Of a stretch of DNA of 64,000 bases, positions 46,607-54,044 are shown piece by piece; within the stretch, counting starts at the first letter, position 1; the number at the start of each line of letters is the position of its first letter. The translations under genes and the position numbers were made by a program. The notes under the pieces are model-generated. The model had not been told where the DNA came from, made no database searches, and saw only the letters and a program-made list of their open reading frames with translations. Source of the stretch: Thermoguttaceae bacterium (GTDB lineage Bacteria; Planctomycetota; Planctomycetia; Pirellulales; Thermoguttaceae); NCBI GenBank assembly GCA_028695965.1, contig JAQVHZ010000006.1:19020-83019 (forward strand). The letters run 5' to 3'.

Positions 46607-47065
46607 GTGTTGGAAAATCTATTAACAATCGAATTTTCAGAGGAAGCGCGGCGTTGGACGTCGGTTGTTTTCTTTTGGTCGGGCTACGCCGCCTGGGTCG
46701 GCGTCATCGTCCAGACCTTCTTCCGGTCGCGCAATTTCAACAACCCGTGGTCGGCGTTTTGCCTCGGCTGGATCGGCGTCGCGCTCGGTCCGCTTGTCGT
46801 AAAGCCTTTTTAGGGGTCGGTTCCGTACGATCCGATTAGTCCGTCCGGCATTGGCGTCGCGTTGTTGTTTTCTATTGCCGCGCTAATTATGTACCACATT
46901 TTCGCGTTTCTCTTCAAACGAGAAGACGAGTATGACGAGTACGACGGCTACCGAGGCTATGACGAGCGTTACGACGAACGTCGACAATACTACGACGGGG
47001 ACGACCGCAGCCACTATGGCGCCGACGGCTATGACGAACGCCGAAGAAAGCGTCCGCGCCGGTGA
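46607..47065 (+). pseudogene. Membrane-protein gene interrupted by an in-frame amber codon
   Basis: The frame opens at GTG 46607 (AAGGA upstream), gives 68 residues with two hydrophobic helices (WTSVVFFWSGYAAWVGVIV; SAFCLGWIGVALGPLVV), meets TAG at 46811-46813, and then stays open in the same frame to TGA at 47063. The downstream part reads GSVPYDPISPSGIGVALLFSIAALIMYHIF, then a Asp/Tyr/Arg-rich tail. The downstream segment lacks its own Shine-Dalgarno and good start. The whole looks like one 152-residue three-helix protein. TAG serves as a normal stop for other genes here (4952, 9768), so recoding of TAG in general is unlikely. Mutation, sequencing error or local read-through all remain possible. 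Confidence 0.6.
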
Positions 47066-47186
47066 GCGCCGTTATTAGCCGCCCGATATTCGCTATTTTT
47101 GGGACGTTAGACCCGTTTTGCGATCGTCTGGACAGAACAGAAAATTCAGGCTCCTCAGCCCCCGTCAAAAGAAGGAGTAATTCACG

Positions 47187-48398
47187 ATGCAACGAAGAGA
47201 ATTTTTGACCCTGACCGCCGCGTCCTTTTGCGCTCCGGCGTTGATCGACGCGCTTCATGCGGACGAACCGGCGTCGCTGCCGAAGAACGTCCATTCTCGC
47301 GGTTCGTATGCGAACTCGAAACGAGTTTTCGAGACGACGCGCAAGGGCCGCGTTGCGTTCATGGGCGGCTCCATCACCGAAATGGAAGGCTATCGACCGA
47401 TGGTCTGCGACTACCTGCACGAGAAGTTTCCGGAGACGGAATTCGATTTTGTCGCGGCGGGGATTTCGTCGACGAATTCTGACGTCGGCGCCTATCGGCT
47501 CGAGACGGACGTGATTCAGGGTCAAGACGTCGACCTGTTCTTCGTCGAATTTGCCGCCAACGACAATCAAGACGGTATGTTCGACGTCGAACATTCGCTT
47601 CGCGGCATGGAAGGGATCGTTCGGCACATCAGGACCGCTTGTCCAAACGTCGATATCGTCATGACGTTCTTTGTCAACGAAGATATTATGCAGAAGTATC
47701 GGGAAGGGAACCCCGCGCCGAGTATTCGCGCGCATAACGCCGTTGCCGAACGATACGCCGTCTCTGTGATCGACCTAGCCAAAGAGATTCAAGAGCAAAT
47801 CGACTCCAAGCGGCTCACGTGGGAGGAATTTGGCGGCGTTCACCCCGCGCCGAGAGGGAACAGGATCTGCGCCGATATGATCGCCGCGCTGCTCGACGAC
47901 GCATGGCGCGGTCCGACCGCAGAAGCGCTCGCGCCGCACGATATGCCCGAGCCCATTGACAAGTACTCCTACGCAAACGGCGGGTTCCGCGGGTTCGACG
48001 GCGTCGAGACGGAAGGCGGGTTCGACGTTTTCGTCCCCGATTGGTCGAAGATACCGGGCGCGTTCCGCGAGCGGTTCGCCGGCGTCCCGTGCTTGTGCGC
48101 CGATACGCCGGGCGCCGAAGCGACCTTCGAGTTTACTGGAAACGCCGTTGCGCTCTATATTCTCGCGGGCCCCGACGCCGGAATTGTCGAGACGCAGATC
48201 GACGGCGGCGTGTGGAAGAATGTCGACGCGTACCACGACTACAGCGCCGGGCTCCATTATCCTCGTGGAATTACGCTCGCCGACGGGTTAGAGAACGGCA
48301 AGCATACGGCAAAGATCCGTATCTCAGAAGAGAAAAACGAGCAGAGCGCCGGAACAGCGCTCCGCGTTATGCATATCTGCGTCAATCAAGGGCTTTAA
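47187..48398 (+). CDS. Secreted SGNH/GDSL-family hydrolase (esterase-like)
   Basis: 403 residues. The N-terminus MQRREFLTLTAASFCAPALIDALHA has a twin-arginine motif, suggesting Tat export. The catalytic domain shows GRVAFMGGSITEMEGY (block I Ser), AGISSTNSDVGAYR (block II Gly), FVEFAANDNQ (block III Asn), and GGVHPAPRGNRI (block V His; the usual Asp of DxxHP is Gly here). Such enzymes deacetylate or de-esterify carbohydrates. A C-terminal ~130-residue beta-rich domain (about 260-400) follows, perhaps for binding. A strong terminator follows. Its neighbour on the other strand is a GH28-like enzyme, so both may act on plant or host glycans. The missing Asp may lower activity. Confidence 0.85.
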   Translation: MQRREFLTLTAASFCAPALIDALHADEPASLPKNVHSRGSYANSKRVFETTRKGRVAFMGGSITEMEGYRPMVCDYLHEKFPETEFDFVAAGISSTNSDVGAYRLETDVIQGQDVDLFFVEFAANDNQDGMFDVEHSLRGMEGIVRHIRTACPNVDIVMTFFVNEDIMQKYREGNPAPSIRAHNAVAERYAVSVIDLAKEIQEQIDSKRLTWEEFGGVHPAPRGNRICADMIAALLDDAWRGPTAEALAPHDMPEPIDKYSYANGGFRGFDGVETEGGFDVFVPDWSKIPGAFRERFAGVPCLCADTPGAEATFEFTGNAVALYILAGPDAGIVETQIDGGVWKNVDAYHDYSAGLHYPRGITLADGLENGKHTAKIRISEEKNEQSAGTALRVMHICVNQGL

Positions 48399-48411
48399 TT
48401 CGAGTTTTCAG

Positions 48412-48455
48412 CAGCGCGCTCCTTGGCTTTTTGGCCTTGTGGCGCGCTGTTTTTT
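48412..48455 (+). terminator. Rho-independent terminator after the SGNH hydrolase gene
   Basis: CAGCGCGC (48412-48419) pairs with GCGCGCTG (48442-48449), with an inner TTGGC/GGCC stem, then six T residues. Confidence 0.85.
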
Positions 48456-48465
48456 AGAACCGCGT

Positions 48466-49932
48466 CTACTTCACTTCGACGTTGTCGATGAAGTCGCCGA
48501 TGTGGATGAGCGGGGAATCGCTCGTCTGCTTCTCGCCGAAAAGGACGAAATTCTCGATCGTCAAGCCGTCGGTTCTGTGTTCTTCGTCGGCGCCGGAGAA
48601 GAGAATACCGCAGTAGGACGCGGGGCCCGTGACAGAAACGTTGCGGATCACGACGTTTTTAATATAGCCGGGCTCTTTGGTTCTCATGTACATATTGACG
48701 ACCGGACGACCGACGAAAAGCCAGTTGTCTTTGTTGGCGACGTCGACGTCGAATCGGAGCGTCGACGTGTCGATCGATTTCATCTTTTCGAGGGCTTCGG
48801 GCGAAAGCGCGTTTTCTTTACCGGTCTCGAATCGGATATCTTCAAAGGTAATATCTTCCATGCGCATTTTTTCGCCCGGTTCCAGGAGGAAGTTGCGCGT
48901 TTGCGAATGGATGACGTCGCAGTTCTTGAACAGGACGCGGCGCATATAGGGCGCGCGGCTTTCGTGGCCCATCAGGACGATTCGGGCGCGGTCGCACCAG
49001 AAGACGCAGTTGACGGCGGAAATATCTTCGCAGTTGCCGTAGTCGACTTCAAGACCTTTCAGCGCGATGCAGTCGTCGTCCGAACGAATGAACGTGTTCG
49101 AGACGTGGACGTTGCGCGAGTTGCAGGGGTTGATTCCGTCGTCGTTTTGAGCGCGTCCTCCGCAGATCTTGATATTGTCAATAACGACGTTGTCAGAGTT
49201 CACTGGGACGACCGTCCAGCGCGAGGATCCTCGGACGATAATCCCTTCGATGGAGACGTCTTGAGAATTTGCAACATGGACCGTATGTCCGGTCGGGCCT
49301 TCTCTCCATTTCCACGGGTTCGAGTCGAGGACGCCGCGTCCGCAGATCTTGACGTTCTTGCCGTTGACGTAAATTCCTCCCTGAACGACCGCGCCGGGCG
49401 CCAAGTAGAGCGTCTGGTTGTCTCCGACGGCGATCTTGTCCGCTTTATGGACGCCGGGACCGTAGTAGATTACATTGTCGTCCCCTTCGTTCGGGACGTC
49501 GGTTTCGAGCGGATTGACAAAGATCAGGAGCGGGTGAAGGCGGCCGTCATATTCGACCGAGAACTGACACGGCTTATCGACGGCAATATTGAAAGTTCCG
49601 TCGTCGTTCATCGTCGGCTTGAGCCCGAGCGATTGCGGGCGGATAACGAGGTTGTCGAGGTTGGCGCCCGTCTCTTCTTTGATTGTGAATTCGAGCGGCT
49701 CGTCGGCGTCTACAGACAGGAACGCGTACTCCCCGCCGTAGTCGTAATGATCGAAAGGCGGGTCGGCGGTTCGCGCTGTCAACGCGTCCGCGCGCCGACC
49801 ATTAATGTCAACGGACCAGAAGGCGCTGACCGGCTCTCCTTCCGGAACTGGCCAGAGGTTGATTTCAGCAATTGCGACGTTGGCGGCAGAGAGCAGAAGG
49901 GCCGTCGCGAGCGTCAATAATTTCGCTTTCAT
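48466..49932 (-). CDS. Secreted beta-helix glycoside hydrolase, GH28 (polygalacturonase)-like
   Basis: 488 residues with a signal peptide (MKAKLLTLATALLLSAANVAIA). A beta-sandwich-like N-terminal part (~25-170) is followed by a right-handed beta-helix: LYLAPGAVVQGGIYVNGKNV, ICGRGVLDSN, then QNDDGINPCNSRNV, RSDDDCIALKG and LMGHESRAPYM. The Asp motifs (DDGIN, DDDC) match the catalytic aspartates of the GH28 fold. GHG and RIK motifs are not clear, so the substrate may differ from polygalacturonate. ATG 49932 is preferred over ATG 49944 because GGAG lies 6 bases upstream. It starts 41 bases after polA on the same strand. Confidence 0.78.
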   Translation of the reverse strand: MKAKLLTLATALLLSAANVAIAEINLWPVPEGEPVSAFWSVDINGRRADALTARTADPPFDHYDYGGEYAFLSVDADEPLEFTIKEETGANLDNLVIRPQSLGLKPTMNDDGTFNIAVDKPCQFSVEYDGRLHPLLIFVNPLETDVPNEGDDNVIYYGPGVHKADKIAVGDNQTLYLAPGAVVQGGIYVNGKNVKICGRGVLDSNPWKWREGPTGHTVHVANSQDVSIEGIIVRGSSRWTVVPVNSDNVVIDNIKICGGRAQNDDGINPCNSRNVHVSNTFIRSDDDCIALKGLEVDYGNCEDISAVNCVFWCDRARIVLMGHESRAPYMRRVLFKNCDVIHSQTRNFLLEPGEKMRMEDITFEDIRFETGKENALSPEALEKMKSIDTSTLRFDVDVANKDNWLFVGRPVVNMYMRTKEPGYIKNVVIRNVSVTGPASYCGILFSGADEEHRTDGLTIENFVLFGEKQTSDSPLIHIGDFIDNVEVK

Positions 49933-49973
49933 AACGTACTCCATAATTGAGGGGGAAGGTGGGAGGGAACGAA

Positions 49974-52900
49974 TTAAACTTCGCCCCAGTTAGCGCCGAT
50001 GGCGGCGTCGATCTTAAGCGGAACGCTGAGCGGATCGCCAAGTCTCATTTCTTCGACGACGATACTCGCCAGTTCGTCGGCGTCCTCGCGGCGCGTCTCG
50101 AACAGGAGCTCGTCGTGGATTTGCAGGAGTAGCCGCGCGCGTTCCGGCTTCGGAGCGAAACTCGGCGCGGCAGGTTCGTCAAACTCTTCTTCTAGCCCGA
50201 CAAAGAGCGGGTTCCTTTTAGCATAAGCGGCGTCGGCAAGAGAACAGCTTTTCGGGCGCTGCGCGCTTGCCGCGGCGGCTTCTGGCGCCCAACGGGACGC
50301 TATCCAGCCCTCGCGCTTGAGCCGACTCCAGACGGCGATCATCGCGAGCTTCATGATATCGGCGGCGGTACCCTGCACAACGGCGTTGATCGCGGCGCGC
50401 TCGGGGAAATTGAGCGTCTTGCGCCCTCGCGCGCCCCGCACGCCCGTGAGCGCGCGGCGGCGCCCGAGCGCCGTCTGGACGTATCCGCGCCTGGCGCAGT
50501 CGTCGAGCACGCAGTCAAAGAAGACAAGGACGCTCGGATAGGTCGCGAAAAACGCGTCGATATACTCCGCGGCGTCCGACGGCGCAATGCCTAGCGATTT
50601 CGAGAGTCCGAAGGACGTCTGCCCGTAAACGAGCCCGAAGTTGACCGCTTTTGCCTTGCGGCGCATATCGGGCGTTACCTCTTCCGGCTTGACGTCGAAG
50701 ATCTTGCTGGCGACCGACGCGTGAATATCGGCGTTTTCGACAAACGCCTTTTTAAGTTCGGCGTCGCCGGTATAGTGCGCGAGGACGCGCAGCTCGATTT
50801 GGCTGTAGTCGCACGCGAGAAAGGCGTCGAACCCGAGCGACTTGTCGGGCACGAAACCTTCCCGGATGAATTTTCCGTCGGAGGAACGCGCCGGTATATT
50901 TTGCAAGTTCGGATCGCTTGAGCTGAGCCGCCCGGTCGCCGTCGCCGACTGGTTGAACGTCGCGCAGATGCGGTTCGTCGCGGGCAGCGTCTGGAGCGGC
51001 AGCGGTTCGAGGTAGGTCCCGCGCAATTTGATCGTCTTTCTCAATTCGACGATTTTGTGCGGGATGGGATGGAGCGCCGCCAGTTCTTCCAAGACTTCTG
51101 CGTCGACGCTCGCGCCGGTCTTCGTCTTACGGATAACCGGCAGCTTTAACTCGTCGAAGAGGAGCCGCTGCAGCTGGTTGGGCGAATTAAGATTGATTTC
51201 CTGAGCAAAATTCGGATCGGAGACCGATTCGGCGATAATCTCTCTGATTTCTCGTTCGAGCGTCTCCTGTTTCTCCAGGAACTGCGCCGACGCCTCTTTG
51301 AATTGGTCAGGCTCGATCGCTATGCCGTTAAATTCCATCTCGGCGAGCGTCTCCGTCAGGGGCGTCTCCAGATCGACGGCGAGCCGTTCGAGCGCGCCCG
51401 TCTCCTGCAATTTTGCGCGAAGGAGCGGGGACGCGTTGAGAGGAACAAGGGTCCTGTCGGCGGCGTATTCCGCCAGGATATGGGTCGAAAGAGCGTCGAG
51501 CGGCAGTTTCTTCTTGCCGACCCCGAGTTCGGCTTTCAGATTGAACAGATCCTCGTCGAGATAGGTGCGCGCCAGGTCGGCAAGTTCGCGCCGCGTGTCG
51601 CCCGAGCGCACAAGATAGTCGGCAAGCGTCGCGTCAAAGACGAGTCCGCGAAGCTGAACGCCCGCGTCTAACAGAACGAGCGCGTCATATTTCAGTTCGC
51701 AGCCGAGCTTGGCGATTTTGCCCGACTCCAACGTCGGCCGCAGCGCGTCAAGCGTCTCGCAAAGCGAGAGTTTCGGCTCGCCAAACGAGCTCCGGAAAGG
51801 AAGGTAAAACGCCTCGTCCGGCGCGTATGCCAACGCCAGACCGCAGAGCGTGACGAATCGCGGCCGAACGCGGCCGACTTCCTCCGACTCGAGCGTAATC
51901 GTCGACAGAGCAACCGTTTGCGCCGAGCTCAGACGCGAGCGTAACGCCGCGAGTTTCTCCGCGTCGTCGACGACCGTTCGGCGCCAGTCTTTGCGCGGGA
52001 CCGGGCTCGACGGAAGAGAAATCGACGCCAAGGTCGGAAAATATCGCCTTCCGACAAGTTCGAATTCGTCGAACGACTCGTCGGTTGACGCGTCGGGAAT
52101 CTTTTTGGGAATCGAACCGTACTGGGACGCGCCGAATCGCGAGAGCAGGGAAGACTCCCGGGCGAAATCGACCGCGCCAGACGCCGGGGCGGCCGAATCG
52201 TTTGCCGAGTCCGTCGGCGCAGTGTCTGGAGCCGCGGGGGCCGTCTCCTCCGGCGAAGCGCCAGACAGGTACTCGAGGCGTCGTTCTTCGATCTTATCGA
52301 ACCAATCGGAATGTTCCGCTTCCGCGACCCCAAAAGTCTCGGCGAGCTCGTCGACTTTGTTCATGAGCGAGCGGAAATTCCAATACTGAAAGAGTCGGCG
52401 CAATCTGTTCGGATCGACGCCCCCTAATCGCGCGTCTTCCCAGTCGAGTTCGACCGGAACGTCCGCTTGCAGTTCGACGAGTTTGCGGCTGGTGTACGCC
52501 GCGTCCGCATAGTTCCGGATATTCTCGAACCGCTTGCCTTTTTGTCCGGCCGCGCCCTCGATAACGCCCTCGAGCGTCTTATGTTTGGCGAGCAGCTCGC
52601 CCGCGACTTTCGGACCGATGAGCGGAACGCCCGGCACGTTGTCAGAAGAGTCCCCGACGAGCGCCTGAAAATCGACCACTTGGTCGGGCGTAATTCCCCA
52701 ATCTTCCAGGAGATCCGGCTCGCGATAGTACTGCTCTTTGCGCAAAAGATAGATCGACGTGTCGCTCGAGAGCAGCTGCCTTGCGTCTTTGTCGGAAGTA
52801 ACAAGAATCGTCGAGCCGCCAAGCTCCTTCGTCTCCTTAGCGATAGTCGCGAGGATATCGTCCGCCTCGTAGCCGACGACCCCGAGCGCCGGAACCCCAA

Positions 52901-53213
52901 CCCCTTTTAGAAATTCGCGCGTGAAGTCGAACTGCAGCAGAAGGTCGTCGGGCGTCGCCGAACGGTTCGCTTTATACTCGGGGTAAATCTCGCTGCGGAA
53001 CGTCTTCTCGTGCATATCGTACGCGCAGAAAAGATAGTCGGGGCGCAGCTTGTTCATAATTGCCAAGACGTCGCGTACGAATCCGAACGCGGCTCCGGTC
53101 GGCTCCCCGAGCGCGTTCGTCATCTCCATGCCGCGCGCGTGAAAGACTTGGTAGAGCAGACCGTATGCGTCGATAACGCAAACTGTTTTGCCAGAAAGAG
53201 AAACAGGCGACAT
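49974..53213 (-). CDS. polA: DNA polymerase I
   Basis: 1,079 residues, against ~930 for E. coli. The 5'-nuclease domain (1-~300) has CVIDAYGLLYQVFHARG, GYEADDILATIAKE and LVGDSSDNVPGVPLIGPKVA. A ~110-residue low-complexity linker follows. The 3'-5' exonuclease-like region has lost the Exo I DxE motif (ALSTITLES) while Exo II keeps KYD. The polymerase domain shows motif A DYSQIELRVLAHYT, motif B RRKAKAVNFGLVYGQTSFGLSK, and motif C LLLQIHDELLFE, with a ~55-residue insert before motif C. It fills gaps and processes Okazaki fragments. The loss of Exo I predicts no proofreading, as in Taq polymerase. The start overlaps no other gene and follows GGAGAGGTCA. Confidence 0.95.
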   Translation of the reverse strand: MSPVSLSGKTVCVIDAYGLLYQVFHARGMEMTNALGEPTGAAFGFVRDVLAIMNKLRPDYLFCAYDMHEKTFRSEIYPEYKANRSATPDDLLLQFDFTREFLKGVGVPALGVVGYEADDILATIAKETKELGGSTILVTSDKDARQLLSSDTSIYLLRKEQYYREPDLLEDWGITPDQVVDFQALVGDSSDNVPGVPLIGPKVAGELLAKHKTLEGVIEGAAGQKGKRFENIRNYADAAYTSRKLVELQADVPVELDWEDARLGGVDPNRLRRLFQYWNFRSLMNKVDELAETFGVAEAEHSDWFDKIEERRLEYLSGASPEETAPAAPDTAPTDSANDSAAPASGAVDFARESSLLSRFGASQYGSIPKKIPDASTDESFDEFELVGRRYFPTLASISLPSSPVPRKDWRRTVVDDAEKLAALRSRLSSAQTVALSTITLESEEVGRVRPRFVTLCGLALAYAPDEAFYLPFRSSFGEPKLSLCETLDALRPTLESGKIAKLGCELKYDALVLLDAGVQLRGLVFDATLADYLVRSGDTRRELADLARTYLDEDLFNLKAELGVGKKKLPLDALSTHILAEYAADRTLVPLNASPLLRAKLQETGALERLAVDLETPLTETLAEMEFNGIAIEPDQFKEASAQFLEKQETLEREIREIIAESVSDPNFAQEINLNSPNQLQRLLFDELKLPVIRKTKTGASVDAEVLEELAALHPIPHKIVELRKTIKLRGTYLEPLPLQTLPATNRICATFNQSATATGRLSSSDPNLQNIPARSSDGKFIREGFVPDKSLGFDAFLACDYSQIELRVLAHYTGDAELKKAFVENADIHASVASKIFDVKPEEVTPDMRRKAKAVNFGLVYGQTSFGLSKSLGIAPSDAAEYIDAFFATYPSVLVFFDCVLDDCARRGYVQTALGRRRALTGVRGARGRKTLNFPERAAINAVVQGTAADIMKLAMIAVWSRLKREGWIASRWAPEAAAASAQRPKSCSLADAAYAKRNPLFVGLEEEFDEPAAPSFAPKPERARLLLQIHDELLFETRREDADELASIVVEEMRLGDPLSVPLKIDAAIGANWGEV

Positions 53214-53289
53214 TGACCTCTCCTTGGGAACGTGAGGCTGCCGAGAACGACTCTCGGCGTTAGGTATTCATCCCTGAATTATAACAAAA

Positions 53290-53331
53290 AATCAGCTGTT
53301 TAAAACCTGCGCGGAATTTAAACAGCTGATT
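53290..53331 (-). terminator. Terminator of the Asp-rich gene, 15-bp perfect inverted repeat
   Basis: AATCAGCTGTTTAAA (53290-53304) and its exact complement (53317-53331) with a 12-base loop. The minus strand continues with TTTTTTGTTATAAT, so a -10-like hexamer for polA lies directly behind it. Confidence 0.85.
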
Positions 53332-53372
53332 CTTCATATTCGTTAAGAGCGGAGAGTTAGACGGCGTGAAGA

Positions 53373-53759
53373 TCACTCGTCGTCATCGTCGTCGTCGTCG
53401 TCGCCATAATCGTCGTCGTCCCAGTCGTCGTCGTCATCGTCGTCGACGTCGTCTTCTTCATCATCATCGACTTCTTGCCAGTAATCGTCGTCTTCTTCCT
53501 CGTCTTCCTCGTCGTCGTCAAGCCAGTCGTCGTCGTCTTCATCGTCGTCGTCCCAGTCATCGTCGTCGTCGTCCCAGTCGTCTTCGTCTTCTTCATCGTC
53601 GTCGTCGTACCAGGCGTTTTCTTCATCGTCGTCGTCGCGCTGCGGGACGCCTTGTGCAACGAGCAGGTCTTCGGGGTTGAGCAATAAGAACCAGAGGGCG
53701 CTTTCTTTGGAAGCGGATTTGCGAGCTTTATTCCAAGCGGTAGTCATGACAAATTTCAC
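53373..53759 (-). CDS. Extremely aspartate-rich small protein
   Basis: 128 residues. The first ~41 are ordinary and slightly basic (TTAWNKARKSASKESALWFLLLNPEDLLVAQGVPQR). Residues 42-128 hold about 71 Asp/Glu among 87, in D-runs broken by single Trp or Tyr (DDWDDDD type). GTG 53759 with AGGAG 7 bases upstream is the likely start; ATG 53747 is a close alternative. It has its own terminator and lies between smc and polA on the same strand. Function unknown; a calcium, polycation or DNA-mimic role is conceivable, and nothing in the sequence decides between them. The DNA is a run of GAC/GAT triplets prone to slippage. Confidence 0.72.
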   Translation of the reverse strand: MKFVMTTAWNKARKSASKESALWFLLLNPEDLLVAQGVPQRDDDDEENAWYDDDDEEDEDDWDDDDDDWDDDDEDDDDWLDDDEEDEEEDDDYWQEVDDDEEDDVDDDDDDDWDDDDYGDDDDDDDDE

Positions 53760-54044
53760 GATTAGACTCCTTTACAAAAGTAAGGCGCTAAAAAATTTGG
53801 TTACAACGCTTGTTTAATCTCCGAATTCGCTCCTGAACGTTACGTTCATTTAGCAAAGTGGATTTTCAACTGGCGTCGGCAAACAATCTTAAAATCTTAA
53901 AATGGCCGGAAGAAACGCAAAGGATTCTCTCGACGCGCTAGATTATATCGTTACCATTATGAAAAAGGAATAGCAAAAAATAATCTTTTTCAGAATTAAA
54001 GAGGAATAACGAAAAAAACCGTTGAAAAGGCCGCTATTCCCGCG

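Noticed and set aside
46607..47065. General recoding of TAG as sense
   Set aside because: TAG ends the PP2C gene and the 9172-9768 gene, so it is a normal stop in this genome; only local explanations remain.
48439..49920. Plus-strand open frame of 493 codons
   Set aside because: Antisense to the GH28-like gene, which has a signal peptide and catalytic motifs.
53400..53640. Possible CRISPR or satellite array from the repeated GTC/ATC triplets
   Set aside because: It is simple triplet coding for Asp runs in a protein frame, with no repeat-spacer structure. No CRISPR array was seen anywhere in the window.
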